Position numbers and translations under genes: made by a program | Source of the DNA: Sutcliffiella cohnii | GTDB lineage: Bacteria; Bacillota; Bacilli; Bacillales; Bacillaceae_I | Direction of reading: 5' to 3' | Assembly: GCF_002250055.1 (NCBI RefSeq) | Contig: NZ_CP018866.1 | Coordinates: 3,964,869-4,028,868 of the forward strand | DNA length: 64,000 bases | Part shown: positions 1 through 9,206 of the stretch, piece after piece | Layout: the number at the start of each line of letters is the position of its first letter | How positions within the stretch are numbered: position 1 is the first letter of the stretch | Notes under the pieces: model-generated | The model's database searches: none | Seen by the model: the letters and a program-made list of their open reading frames with translations, nothing else | Told to the model about the DNA's origin: nothing

Positions 1-679
1 TTCTGCCGTTATCAGCATCTAAATATAAACCACCTTGGTTTGCTAATAATTGCTCAAAAAACCATCCGTAAATTAAAATCGCAAATCCATACACTTCCGT
101 TTCATTTCCACTTTTCTTTGTTAGTTTTTCAGCAGCTGCTTTCACTTCAGAGAACGTTGCTGGAGGATTTTCCGGGTCTAATCCCACCTCCGCAAACATG
201 TCTTTGTTGTAGAACATAATCGCATTCGACGTATTAAACGGCATCGAATATAGTTCACCATCTAGCTGATAATACCCTAAAATATTTTCCTCTAAATCAC
301 TTAAGTCATAATTATTCTCGTCAATAAACTTTTGCATCGGTGTTATAAAGCCACTTTCACTCATATATTTCGTTCCAACCTCGTACACTTGGACAAGTGC
401 TGGCGCTTCACTTGAACCTCCAACTGCACGCAATTGGTTTAGCAGCTCCTCGTAACTACCTTGATAAACGGCTTCTACTTGCACTGAATCAGATTGCGCG
501 TTGAAGTCCGCAACCATTTGATCAATCGCTTCTCCAGGCCCTCCGCCCATCGCATGCCAAAATGTCACAACTTTCTTTCCATCTTCCGTAACTGTCTCCC
601 CACCACTGTTACTACAAGCTGCAGCAAATACTAGTACTGAGGCGATAACTACTAGTAGTAATGACCTTTTCCAATTCAT
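1..679 (-). CDS. ugpB: UgpB-type glycerol-3-phosphate ABC transporter substrate-binding lipoprotein (3' end cut off)
   Basis: About 226 N-terminal residues are present and the gene runs off the window start. The protein begins with a lipoprotein signal (charged MNWKR, hydrophobic core, lipobox AAAC). The mature part carries the UgpB hallmarks FWHAMGGGPGE, QVYEVGT, MPFNTSNAIMFYNKD and GLDPENPP. These match the family that binds sn-glycerol-3-phosphate or its diesters outside the membrane. It is the third gene of a minus-strand operon after ugpA and ugpE. The ATG at 679 follows a purine-rich AAGGGGGAAAAAG site. Identity as the UgpB family is seen directly; the exact ligand is inferred. Confidence 0.9.
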   Translation of the reverse strand, partial: MNWKRSLLLVVIASVLVFAAACSNSGGETVTEDGKKVVTFWHAMGGGPGEAIDQMVADFNAQSDSVQVEAVYQGSYEELLNQLRAVGGSSEAPALVQVYEVGTKYMSESGFITPMQKFIDENNYDLSDLEENILGYYQLDGELYSMPFNTSNAIMFYNKDMFAEVGLDPENPPATFSEVKAAAEKLTKKSGNETEVYGFAILIYGWFFEQLLANQGGLYLDADNGR

Positions 680-705
680 TCTTTTTCCCCCTTGTTTTGA
701 AGCAT

Positions 706-1515
706 TTATCCTTTTAAAGCTCCAGCTAGAAGACCTTTTCGAATATACTTCAAGCCGAAGAATAAAAGCAGAAGTGTTGGCAGTAAAATTAGCACTACCG
801 CTGCCATGACCATGTTCCAGTTCGTAGACGATTCTTGTGCAATCATCATTTTCAAACCAATCTGAACTGTGCGAACATCGTTATTACTCGTAACTAATAG
901 TGGCCATAAATACATATTCCACGTTGTTAAAAAACCATAAATACCAAGTGCGCTTAACGTAGACTTAGATAGGGGCAATACAAATGACCAATAAAAACGA
1001 AATCGAGAGCACCCATCCATTTGAGCCGATTCAAAAATGTCTCTTGGAATGGTTAGGAAGTGTTGACGTAATAGGAAGACACCAAATGCTAAAGCGAAAA
1101 ACGGCAGCGTTAATCCTTGGTACGTGTTCATCCACCCTAAATTTAAAATCGTTAAGTAGTTTGGAATAACCGTTGCTTCCCACGGGATAAGCATCGTTGA
1201 CAAGAAAACGAAAAATAAAAAATTTCTTCCTTTAAAAGGAATAAACACGAAAGCATATGCAGCTAGACTACAAACTACTAATTGACCAAGCATGACAATG
1301 AAGGAAACAACAAAACTATTAAAAAGAAATTGTAAGATTGGAACCCGATTGACAGCTTGACTATAAGCCTCCAAGCTAGGCGATGAAGGAATTAGTGCAC
1401 CACTAAAAATCTCTTGCGGTGTCATCATACTAGCTGAAATAGCATATAAAATAGGCGCAAACAACAAAAAGGCCGACAAAGTTAGGAGTATATATATAAT
1501 GATTTTTTTGATCAT
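706..1515 (-). CDS. ugpE: UgpE-type glycerol-3-phosphate ABC transporter permease
   Basis: 269 residues with six predicted membrane segments, the usual size for MalG/UgpE-type inner permeases. The cytoplasmic EAA loop that docks on the ATPase is visible as FESAQMDGCSRFRFYWSFVLPL near residue 160-185. The start overlaps the ugpA stop by 4 bases (ATGA), which indicates translational coupling. With UgpA it forms the membrane channel fed by UgpB. No ATPase (UgpC) gene is present in the visible part of the operon. Confidence 0.9.
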   Translation of the reverse strand: MIKKIIIYILLTLSAFLLFAPILYAISASMMTPQEIFSGALIPSSPSLEAYSQAVNRVPILQFLFNSFVVSFIVMLGQLVVCSLAAYAFVFIPFKGRNFLFFVFLSTMLIPWEATVIPNYLTILNLGWMNTYQGLTLPFFALAFGVFLLRQHFLTIPRDIFESAQMDGCSRFRFYWSFVLPLSKSTLSALGIYGFLTTWNMYLWPLLVTSNNDVRTVQIGLKMMIAQESSTNWNMVMAAVVLILLPTLLLLFFGLKYIRKGLLAGALKG

Positions 1516-2447
1516 TGATAATGCACCCTCTTTTCGCCAACCTTAAACTGTACAATCGTAAATACTAATATGATTAAGAATAGGACAATGGCCTGTGCAC
1601 TTGCATAGCCAAATCTACCGTTATAGAATGCTTCACGATATATAGAATAAACTATTAGATTCGTAGAGTTAGAAGGGCCTCCACCTGTTAAAATATCAAT
1701 TTGACCAAACGTTTGGAACGAGTTAATCAACGTTACAACGCTAACAAAAAATAATGTGGGAGATAGTAATGGGAGTGTGATACTAAATAATTGTCGCCAA
1801 TAGCCAGCACCATCCATTTTTGCACTTTCATATAACTCTTCTGAAATATTTTGAATACCACCAAGCAGAATAATAAAATTAAAACCAATATTCATCCAAA
1901 TGGTAGTAATAGCTACTGATACTAGTGCCCACGAAGAAGAGGTTAACCATTTAATAGAGCCTATTCCAAGTAACCCTAATATGTTATTAAGTACACCGAG
2001 TGTAGGATGAAAGAAAAACAACCATATCGTCGCCCCAGCAGCTACCGATATTCCAAGCGATGAAGAAAAAACAATTCGAAAAAAGCCTATTCCTCTTAAT
2101 TTTTCACTAGCAATAACGGCTAATGCGAGTGCAATGACAATTCCAGTGGGAACGGTATAAAGAACAAATAGAAATGTAGATTTTAGACTACCTAAAAAAA
2201 GCTCGGATTGAAATAGCCGTGTATAGTGATCAAACCCTACAAATCCTTGTACAATCCCCGCCCCAGCAGTTTGGAAGAAACTAAAATATAATGTCTTAAA
2301 CATTGGATAAAATAAGAAAACAACTAAGAAAAATAAAGCTGGCGACAAATAAAGCATGCCAGTCCAAAATAACTTCCTTTCCCTACGCTTCCGATATGTT
2401 TTTGCTGTCAAATCTTTTCTCGACTCAACAGCGATATTAGGCTCCAT
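1512..2447 (-). CDS. ugpA: UgpA-type glycerol-3-phosphate ABC transporter permease
   Basis: 311 residues. A basic cytoplasmic N-terminus (about 35 residues) is followed by six membrane segments and the EAA loop LYESAKMDGAGYWRQLFSITLP, as in MalF/UgpA permeases. The first gene of the visible ugpA-ugpE-ugpB operon, it has a strong AAGGAGTGG site just before the ATG. The assignment to UgpA rather than a generic sugar permease rests mainly on the clear UgpB partner downstream. Confidence 0.88.
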   Translation of the reverse strand: MEPNIAVESRKDLTAKTYRKRRERKLFWTGMLYLSPALFFLVVFLFYPMFKTLYFSFFQTAGAGIVQGFVGFDHYTRLFQSELFLGSLKSTFLFVLYTVPTGIVIALALAVIASEKLRGIGFFRIVFSSSLGISVAAGATIWLFFFHPTLGVLNNILGLLGIGSIKWLTSSSWALVSVAITTIWMNIGFNFIILLGGIQNISEELYESAKMDGAGYWRQLFSITLPLLSPTLFFVSVVTLINSFQTFGQIDILTGGGPSNSTNLIVYSIYREAFYNGRFGYASAQAIVLFLIILVFTIVQFKVGEKRVHYQ

Positions 2448-2479
2448 TTAACCACTCCTTCCTCTATAATCACAATATC

Positions 2480-2530
2480 TTTCAGCCCGTATGGTCACAT
2501 TCAGTAAAGTGTATACAGGCCCGTATATTT
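2480..2530 (-). promoter_or_regulatory. Possible operator: direct repeat upstream of ugpA
   Basis: Two similar words, CAGCCCGTAT (from 2483) and CAGGCCCGTAT (from 2516), lie about 33 bases apart, roughly three helical turns, within 80 bases upstream of the ugpA start. Spaced direct repeats like this can be a regulator's binding site. They are not recognisable as a Pho box or a cre site. Weak evidence. Confidence 0.25.
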
Positions 2531-2709
2531 TTATTCCAAAATATTCTAGAACAAAAGATGTAGATGTAGAAAAAGGAGGATAGTACTATTTAAATTTCCT
2601 TTAGAAACGGTTCGATCAATTACGATACAGCATAATTTCCTGTCGAATATTTCCTCGGAAATTTGTCAAATGCTTTCTTAATTTGGACTAAGTGTCGAAT
2701 AAAAGAACA

Positions 2710-2860
2710 AAAGCGTAGGCGGCTCGCTCAGGTCCAATCAAACTGGAGCCTTTCCGCAGGAGATAAAGGAATCACGGCGAACGTCAGTGAGTCGATGATG
2801 ACTTATCGTACGGAGGAAAGGTGAAGTTTGAGCTGGACCTAGCCGCCGGAGATAGACGAC
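2710..2860. repeat. Dispersed long palindromic repeat, copy 1
   Basis: An approximately 150-base GC-richer element whose ends are inverted complements (GGCGGCTCGCTCAGGTCC at left, GGACCTAGCCGCC at right). The inner arms also pair (TCAAACT / AGTTTGA and CCTTTCC / GGAAAGG), so it can fold into one long imperfect hairpin. A close second copy lies at 29845-30000. No open reading frame of note is inside. It fills most of the 2448-2902 gap, downstream of the surface-protein terminator and upstream of ugpA. Confidence 0.85.
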
Positions 2861-2898
2861 AAAAAAATGAGCTAGCTCTTATTAGAGTTAGCTCATCA
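2861..2898 (-). terminator. Rho-independent terminator of the LRR surface protein gene
   Basis: On the minus strand, ATGAGCTA-A-CTC pairs with GAG-C-TAGCTCAT around a short loop, followed by a run of T. It lies immediately after the stop codon at 2903. Confidence 0.9.
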
Positions 2899-2902
2899 TT
2901 AT

Positions 2903-5425
2903 TTATACTATTCGTCTTCGTCTGTTAAACAATAGGGTTATTCCACCAATTGTTAGTAACACAAATCCAACAACCAAGAAATTCATCATATTTGTTGCTG
3001 TTTTCGGTAGTTTATTTCCTGTGTTACTTATTTTTTCTTCTTTTTCCCCTTCATTTTTTGAAGCCCCATCACCTTTACCTGTTTCCACTTTGTCATTTTC
3101 TTTTTCTTCTTTTTCTTCTTTTTCTTCTTTTTCTTCTTCGTCTATCGGTTGTTCCTCTACTTCAGCTAAAGTTTCGATCTCCATTTCATTATAATCAATG
3201 AAATCACCGTACTCATCATATGCTGCAATACCTACTGTATATACCGTTTCAGATAGTAACTCGGAGAAATAGAAATATTCTTCATTTACAATATCAACTA
3301 GCTCCCCATCTAAATATACTTCATAATGATCTACCTCATATTCACCAGCGTAGAACCACTCTAATTCAATTTCCGAGCTTGTTACATCTAGTAAATGGAA
3401 GTATAAATCAGAAGAACCATAGAAATCTTCTTCAGTTAAGAAGACGATAACTCCTCTTTCTTCTAATAGCTGTACGATACGTAATTCCTCCGAACCTTCT
3501 TCAAAAGTTAAAGAAGGAATGTTAAATAGAGTCACCATTTCTAAATACTCTAACTCTAGCAATACAGAGATATCAGAAATATTCGTATCGTGTAAAAGTA
3601 AGTAATACAAGTCAATCAAGGTAGAAAGAACGTTAATATTTGTAATTGGATTGTTCGATACATCTAAAAAGATTAATGGTAAATTTTCTAAAGCTGTTAA
3701 ATCTGAAACATTATTACTTCCTACAGATAAAAAGATTAAAGGTAAATTCTTTAATGGAGTTAAATCTGTTATTTCATTACCTTCAACATATAACATTTCT
3801 AAATTCGTAGCCTTTTCCAACCCTTCAAGGCTTGTTATGCCTAAGAACCCAGCGTCTAACCACTCTAATCTTTCCATATCAGATTCATAGATTGGACGAT
3901 TTTTAATGTAAAGACTTGTTTTTATTGCTTGTTCTAACATTTCATCTTCTATAACTACAATTTCTCCAGTTGGCAGAGGTAGTGTATGAAATAGGTAATA
4001 TCCAACATCTACCACTTCCCCATTTTGGTCATATACATGAACTTCTAGCTCATATTCCGTATCTGGATTTAAGTTTGTCAGTTCTATTTCAAATTCTGTT
4101 GTTTCCGTTAAATATTCTCCGTTTAAATAAACTTTGTACGTATAATTTGGATTTTCCTCATCGAAATGCCACCAATAAAAATATGCACTATTTTCATTAA
4201 CGCCTTCTAACCATATTTCAAAGTTTTCATAGTAATACTCATCGAAAACATCAATATATACACCCGCATCAAACAACGCCATTAATAACTCATATGTTGA
4301 CGTACCCTCTGAATAATCTACATTTGTCCCTTCAATTGTTAAATGTGTTAAATGCGTAAAGTTTTCAATTACTTGTATGGAAGATACATTCGTTTCATGT
4401 AGAAAGAGATATTCTAAATTAACAAGAGTATCAAGGCTACTAATATCTGCTACAGGATTATTCGCAAGCCAAAGAGTAACTAGATTCGTTAATCCCCTTA
4501 ATGGTGTTACATCAGTTATGTTGTTCATATCTAAGTCTAAGTCAACTAAATTAGTTAACTCGCTTAAGTAAGAAATATTTCTAATTTTATTTCCAAAAAT
4601 ATATAAAACTTTTAGGTTAGTAGCTTTTTCAATCCCTGATAGATTACTAATCCCCATATTAGATGCATCTAAATAAGTAAGCTGTTCCATATCACTTTCA
4701 TAAATGTCACGCGTAACACCAATTTGTTGTTGAATAGCTTGTTTAAGCTTAGCATCTGTAAAAGTCACTTTATTTCCTGTCGGCATTTTCCAAGTTTTTG
4801 CAGTAAGGCTATTTTCGACAATTAGTTTTCCCGAACTATTATATGCTTCTACTTTTACGTAATATTCCGTATCTGGTTGTAAATTAGTAAAAGTATATTC
4901 AGTTGTACGATGATTAGGAGATAATACTAAACTATCATTCAAGTATATTTTATAGGATGAAACTCTTTCACTTTCCGAATATGCACCCCAATATATACGA
5001 AAACTATTTTCATTCACATAAACCGTGTCAACAAACAGAAAATCACCGTCAATGAACTCTATCTCGTCATCAAGATTAATTTCTTCGCGAATTGCTTGTT
5101 TTTCTTCATCAACAGGTTGTTCTACTACTTCATTTTCTTCCGCTTCTTCTGGAATTTCTTCTACTGTTGCTTCAGTTAAATCTACTTCCTCTGTAATTTC
5201 TTCTTCTTCTGTAACTACATCTTCAACTGCTTCCTCAACTATCTCTTCTTCTGATGTACTCTCTTCAGATGCTTCCGTATTAAACGGCTCGTCAGTGTTT
5301 ACTGTCTCTTCTTTCAGTTGAATTTCTTCCCCGGGCTGAACAGGTTCTTCAGCAAAAGTGGAAATTGGACTTAGTAGAGAGATTAGTAACGTTAAAATTA
5401 CTAAAATAGAAAAGCCCTTTCTCAT
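2903..5425 (-). CDS. Cell-wall-anchored leucine-rich repeat / fibronectin type III surface protein (LPXTG)
   Basis: 840 residues from the ATG at 5425, chosen because AGGAGG sits 7 bases before it; a longer frame to 5452 would contain that site. Order: signal peptide (about 1-27), a very acidic Glu/Thr-rich stretch (to about 120), FN3-like domain, a first block of roughly five 22-residue leucine-rich repeats, a second FN3-like domain, a second LRR block, a third FN3-like domain, an E/K-rich spacer, then the sortase signal LPKTA, a hydrophobic helix and the RRRR tail. Internalin-like layout suggests a surface adhesin or binding protein covalently linked to peptidoglycan. The ligand is unknown. 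No sortase gene lies in the window. Confidence 0.9.
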   Translation of the reverse strand: MRKGFSILVILTLLISLLSPISTFAEEPVQPGEEIQLKEETVNTDEPFNTEASEESTSEEEIVEEAVEDVVTEEEEITEEVDLTEATVEEIPEEAEENEVVEQPVDEEKQAIREEINLDDEIEFIDGDFLFVDTVYVNENSFRIYWGAYSESERVSSYKIYLNDSLVLSPNHRTTEYTFTNLQPDTEYYVKVEAYNSSGKLIVENSLTAKTWKMPTGNKVTFTDAKLKQAIQQQIGVTRDIYESDMEQLTYLDASNMGISNLSGIEKATNLKVLYIFGNKIRNISYLSELTNLVDLDLDMNNITDVTPLRGLTNLVTLWLANNPVADISSLDTLVNLEYLFLHETNVSSIQVIENFTHLTHLTIEGTNVDYSEGTSTYELLMALFDAGVYIDVFDEYYYENFEIWLEGVNENSAYFYWWHFDEENPNYTYKVYLNGEYLTETTEFEIELTNLNPDTEYELEVHVYDQNGEVVDVGYYLFHTLPLPTGEIVVIEDEMLEQAIKTSLYIKNRPIYESDMERLEWLDAGFLGITSLEGLEKATNLEMLYVEGNEITDLTPLKNLPLIFLSVGSNNVSDLTALENLPLIFLDVSNNPITNINVLSTLIDLYYLLLHDTNISDISVLLELEYLEMVTLFNIPSLTFEEGSEELRIVQLLEERGVIVFLTEEDFYGSSDLYFHLLDVTSSEIELEWFYAGEYEVDHYEVYLDGELVDIVNEEYFYFSELLSETVYTVGIAAYDEYGDFIDYNEMEIETLAEVEEQPIDEEEKEEKEEKEEKENDKVETGKGDGASKNEGEKEEKISNTGNKLPKTATNMMNFLVVGFVLLTIGGITLLFNRRRRIV

Positions 5426-5639
5426 TTCCCATCCTCCTAAAATTATTATCAAACAAGATGATTATATATCGTATTACTATTTTTTGGAATATAGTAAACT
5501 TTCGAAAAACAACAATATTTTTCGACATAAATTTTAGTGTAAAGATGATGTAATTTGTTTGGAAGAAACCTAATAAAAGCAGAAATCTATTAAACGTTAC
5601 ATAAGCTTGTGCAAAATTAAAAATTTACAATATATTCGA

Positions 5640-5668
5640 TGTACATTCGTGTCGAAAAACCGTATAAT
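5640..5668 (+). promoter_or_regulatory. Putative SigA promoter of the LCP gene
   Basis: TGTACA, 17 bases, then a perfect TATAAT, ending 34 bases before the start codon at 5703. The -35 box has two mismatches to TTGACA. Confidence 0.5.
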
Positions 5669-5702
5669 TCAAAGTAGAATATACAGATAAAGGAAGAAAT
5701 TA

Positions 5703-6638
5703 ATGAGAAAAAAACTAAAAAACTTAAAAAAGTGGCAGAAATATACTTTCTTAATAATCGGTGTTTTATTTTTAGTCGTTGGAAGTATGGTAGGTTATGC
5801 ATTTTATAATGTGAATAAAACATTAAGTACGATGCATCAACCGATTGAGAGAGAGCATTCAGATAAACGTCCTGAAAAAGTAAACTTTATAGAACAAGAT
5901 CCAATTTCTATTCTCTTAATTGGAGTAGATTCTAGAAACGGCAATTTAGAGAGAGGCCTCTCAGACACCTTAATGGTTATAACGGTAAATCCAGACGACA
6001 AATCGATGAAAATGGTAAGTATTCCACGAGATACAAGAACGGAAATAGTCGGTAAAGGTTTTGAGGATAAAATAAATCATGCCCATTCGTTCGGTGGAGT
6101 GGAAATGGCTATTCCTACTGTCGAAAACTTTTTAGATATACCGATTGATTATTACGTAAAGATCAATATGGAAGGCTTTAAAGATTTAGTAGATGCTGTA
6201 GGAGGAGTAGAAGTCAACAATAGTTTTGCCTTTTCTACCGGCGGAATGGACTTTCCAGAAGGGAAGATTTCTTTAAACGGTAAAGAAGCATTAGCGTTTT
6301 CTCGAATGAGGAAGCAAGACCCTCGTGGTGATTTCGGACGAACAGATCGACAAAAGCAAATAGTTCAAGCTGTTATTAAAAAAGGCGCGTCATTCTCTGG
6401 CATAACAAACTTAGACTCTATTTTAAATGCTATTGGCCAAAATGTTAAAACAGATATAGCATCAACAGAGATGCTAGATATTCAAAAAAATTATAAAGAG
6501 GCAATAAATGACCTTGAAGTTCTTCAAATAACCGGAACTGGAACGACGATTAGCCGTATCTACTATTTACAAGTTCCTGAAGAAGAACGTTTACGCATTT
6601 CTACTATTTTAAAAGAACATTTAAAATTAAATGAGTAA
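5703..6638 (+). CDS. LytR-CpsA-Psr (LCP) family cell-wall glycopolymer ligase
   Basis: 311 residues. A short basic cytoplasmic tail and one membrane helix (about 16-36) precede an extracellular LCP domain. Family marks are visible: LLIGVDSRNG, SDTLMVITVNP, MKMVSIPRDTRTEI, KINHAHSFGG, VDAVGGVEV and ALAFSRMRKQDPRGDFGRTDRQ. The conserved arginines and aspartates of these motifs bind the polyprenyl pyrophosphate substrate. Such enzymes attach teichoic acid or other glycopolymers to peptidoglycan (TagT/U/V in Bacillus subtilis). The ATG is preceded by AAAGGAAG. It is a single-gene unit between its own promoter and a shared terminator. Which glycopolymer it transfers cannot be told here. Confidence 0.92.
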   Translation: MRKKLKNLKKWQKYTFLIIGVLFLVVGSMVGYAFYNVNKTLSTMHQPIEREHSDKRPEKVNFIEQDPISILLIGVDSRNGNLERGLSDTLMVITVNPDDKSMKMVSIPRDTRTEIVGKGFEDKINHAHSFGGVEMAIPTVENFLDIPIDYYVKINMEGFKDLVDAVGGVEVNNSFAFSTGGMDFPEGKISLNGKEALAFSRMRKQDPRGDFGRTDRQKQIVQAVIKKGASFSGITNLDSILNAIGQNVKTDIASTEMLDIQKNYKEAINDLEVLQITGTGTTISRIYYLQVPEEERLRISTILKEHLKLNE

Positions 6639-6642
6639 TAGG

Positions 6643-6681
6643 AAAAGCAGGGAATCTCACAATTGTGAAGCCCTGCTTTTT
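6643..6681. terminator. Bidirectional terminator between the LCP gene and acyl-CoA synthetase gene
   Basis: AAAGCAGGG pairs with CCCTGCTTT, with a second inner palindrome CACAATTGTG and T runs on both strands. It serves the convergent genes ending at 6638 and 6686. Confidence 0.9.
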
Positions 6682-6685
6682 TCTT

Positions 6686-8263
6686 TTATACGCTAGTCAT
6701 TTCTTTTTGCCTTAACTCAATTCTTCTAATTTTTCCAGACGTTGTTTTCGGTAGATCCTCTACAAACTCGATTTTCCTCGGATATTTATACGGTGCCGTC
6801 AATTGTTTTACATGCTCTTGTAATGTTGGGATTAACTTCGGATCATTAGAATCAATTTCATTTTGTAATACGATGAACGCCTTTACGACTGTCCCACGTA
6901 CTTCATCAGGACTAGCTACAACTGCGCATTCGCGAACGTACGGATGTTTTACTAAAGCATCTTCTACTTCAAACGGGCCAATCGTATAACCGGAGCTAAT
7001 AATAATATCGTCTCCTCTCCCTTCAAACCAAAAATAACCGTCCTCATCTTTTTTCGCTTTGTCCCCAGTTATATAGTATTCTCCTCTAAACTGACGAGAA
7101 GTTCGCTCTGGATCTTTATAATACCTTTTAAATAACGCCGGTGTACTAACGTGAACAGCAATATCTCCTACTACTCCTGGATCACACACTTCACCTTCAT
7201 CATTAATAACTTCTACTACATTACCTGGCGTCGGTTTTCCCATTGAACCAGGTTTTATTTCCATTCCTTTTAACACACCAAGCAATAACGTATTTTCTGT
7301 TTGTCCGTAGCCGTCACGCACTTCAACATGAAAGTGACGTTTGAACGTATCAATTACTTCCCGATTTAATGGCTCTCCAGCAGAGACGGCACTATGTAAT
7401 CCTTTTAATGAATAATCATTTAAGTTTTCCACTTTCGCCATTAAGCGATATTCTGTTGGTGTACAACATAATACATTTATTTGGTATTGATCTAACAACT
7501 GTAAATATTTATTCGGTTCAAACTTACCATTATATACGAACCCTGTTGCCCCAGATCCTAAAGTAGAAAGAAAAGGGCTCCAAATCCATTTTTGCCATCC
7601 AGGTCCAGCAGTTGCCCAAACAACATCATTTTCCTCAATAGCTAACCAATGGGGTGCAGCGGTTCTTAAATGTGCAAACGCCCAACCGTGTGTGTGGACA
7701 ACACCTTTCGGATTTCCAGTTGTACCTGACGTATACGATAAAAATGCAATATCGTCTCTTAAAGTTTCTGCTGTTGCTAGTTGATTCGATTGTAATGTCA
7801 TTTCTTCTTCAAGTTGAATCCAACCGTCTTTTTGATTTCCGACTACAAAACGGGGACTATCCTTGATATTCTCTACTTTCTCTAACTCTTCTACGTAAGG
7901 AAAATAGGAAACGACTGCCTTTACATCACCATGCTCGATTCGATAAGCAAAGTCTTTTGCACGTAGCATTTCTGAACACGGAATAACGACCAAACCTGCC
8001 TTTAACGCTCCTAAATAAACTTCGTATGCTTCCACAAGCCTTGGTACGACTACTAGGACAACATCACCTTTTTCAAGGCCTTTATTTAAAAAAACATTTC
8101 CAATCTTATTCGCACTATCTACTAATCTCTCATATGTAATTGCCTTACTTTCACCTAATTCATTTTCCCAAATTAAGGCTACTTTCTTTTTGTCTGAAGT
8201 AAATCTTTCCACTTCAGAAACTAAATTATACTGTTCTGGAGCAATCAAATCTTCTCTTTTCAT
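6686..8263 (-). CDS. AMP-forming acyl-CoA synthetase (medium/branched-chain type)
   Basis: 525 residues from the ATG at 8263; the upstream GTG at 8272 lies within the GAGGAG site and is rejected. An ANL-superfamily adenylating enzyme: P-loop-like YTSGTTGNPKGVVHTHG (about 185), A5 motif DGYGQTE (about 325), YITGDKA (about 400), and the C-terminal lysine motif PKTTSGKIRRIEL (about 508). It activates a carboxylic acid to acyl-AMP and then acyl-CoA in the cytoplasm. Length and sequence style resemble the YtcI/MbcS and MACS group that uses short, medium or branched acids, rather than acetate-specific AcsA of about 570-650 residues. Substrate unproven. Stands alone, convergent with the LCP gene. 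Confidence 0.88.
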   Translation of the reverse strand: MKREDLIAPEQYNLVSEVERFTSDKKKVALIWENELGESKAITYERLVDSANKIGNVFLNKGLEKGDVVLVVVPRLVEAYEVYLGALKAGLVVIPCSEMLRAKDFAYRIEHGDVKAVVSYFPYVEELEKVENIKDSPRFVVGNQKDGWIQLEEEMTLQSNQLATAETLRDDIAFLSYTSGTTGNPKGVVHTHGWAFAHLRTAAPHWLAIEENDVVWATAGPGWQKWIWSPFLSTLGSGATGFVYNGKFEPNKYLQLLDQYQINVLCCTPTEYRLMAKVENLNDYSLKGLHSAVSAGEPLNREVIDTFKRHFHVEVRDGYGQTENTLLLGVLKGMEIKPGSMGKPTPGNVVEVINDEGEVCDPGVVGDIAVHVSTPALFKRYYKDPERTSRQFRGEYYITGDKAKKDEDGYFWFEGRGDDIIISSGYTIGPFEVEDALVKHPYVRECAVVASPDEVRGTVVKAFIVLQNEIDSNDPKLIPTLQEHVKQLTAPYKYPRKIEFVEDLPKTTSGKIRRIELRQKEMTSV

Positions 8264-8446
8264 TGGACACACTCCTCTTTAAAATTAACTTCTTTTAATT
8301 GTACTAAAAATTAAGAATTATTTGAATAAGTGTTTATGTCCAATTTATTGCAAATATTGTCTAGTTTTGTAGGAATATATGTTATAAAAGTAATTTATTT
8401 ATGATATTATCTTATAGTAAACACCAATCAACTCGGAGGAAAGAAA

Positions 8447-9022
8447 ATGGTTTATGACGGTATATTGGTTGGAATAATAGTTGCCCTTCTTAGAGGAGGA
8501 AACTTCAGTAAATTTGCAGAGTTAAAGTTTAAGTATGCTCTAGTTTTCCCTATTTTACTAATAGTGCAAATTACTATATTTGCTATCCAAAACAAATTTG
8601 AATTAGTAGGAAATTATAGCAACATTACTTTTATGTTAATCTACGTAATTGGTATTTACCTATTATGGCTTAATAGAGAACATAGAGGGTTTAATTTAAT
8701 TTTAGTTGGAGTAGTTTTAAATTTCATAGTTATGGCAGTAAACGGGGGAAGAATGCCTGTTTCAATAGAAGCAAGTCAAATGCTTGACCCATATTTCGTT
8801 GAAGCTTTAACAAATAGCTTATATGGAAAACATGAGGCAATAACAGAAGCTACTAGACTAGCATTTCTTGGTGATATTATCCCATTGCAAGCTCCGTATC
8901 CTAAAGAACAGGTTATCAGTATTGGAGACGTTATAATGAATATTGGTGTTTTCATTTTTATTCAATATGTAATGGTGGAAAGTCGAAAAAACGCAAATAA
9001 AGTTTCTAGTTCTACAAATTAA
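8447..9022 (+). CDS. DUF5317 family membrane protein
   Basis: 191 residues with about five hydrophobic segments and the family-type motif NGGRMPVS after the third-fourth segment. The loop that follows is the only substantial polar stretch. Function is unknown for the family. A good CGGAGGAAAG site precedes the ATG. It is followed within 35 bases by a 29-residue peptide gene and then by a GGDEF/HD-GYP gene on the same strand, so the three are probably one transcript. This context suggests a role in signalling, but nothing in the sequence proves it. Confidence 0.8.
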   Translation: MVYDGILVGIIVALLRGGNFSKFAELKFKYALVFPILLIVQITIFAIQNKFELVGNYSNITFMLIYVIGIYLLWLNREHRGFNLILVGVVLNFIVMAVNGGRMPVSIEASQMLDPYFVEALTNSLYGKHEAITEATRLAFLGDIIPLQAPYPKEQVISIGDVIMNIGVFIFIQYVMVESRKNANKVSSSTN

Positions 9023-9054
9023 ATACAATTAAATATTTGAAGGAGGTGACAAAC

Positions 9055-9144
9055 ATGAGCGCAAAAACAAAAAACACTATTATCAACCTAGTAGTTTTAG
9101 GATCATTAATTGTTGCACTAACTTCAGGTTATAAGTTAGTCTAA
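9055..9144 (+). CDS. Small hydrophobic peptide, 29 residues
   Basis: A short frame between DUF5317 and the GGDEF/HD-GYP gene with an exceptionally good ribosome binding site (AAGGAGGTGA, 7 bases before ATG). The product starts with a basic polar stretch (MSAKTKN) followed by a single hydrophobic segment and ends GYKLV. It has no cysteine. The strong site and tight packing (33 bases after one gene, 2 bases before the next open frame) support translation. It could be a single-pass membrane peptide partner, or a precursor of a secreted signal. No known family recognised. Confidence 0.65.
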   Translation: MSAKTKNTIINLVVLGSLIVALTSGYKLV

Positions 9145-9206
9145 TAATGGTGGGAGGAGTAATACTATATATTGCTTCTCCTAATATTTTTGAAAGTGGT
9201 ATGCAT

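Noticed and set aside
5025..5321. Ser-rich 98-residue plus-strand frame
   Set aside because: It is the antisense shadow of the Glu-rich N-terminal region of the LRR protein; no ribosome site.
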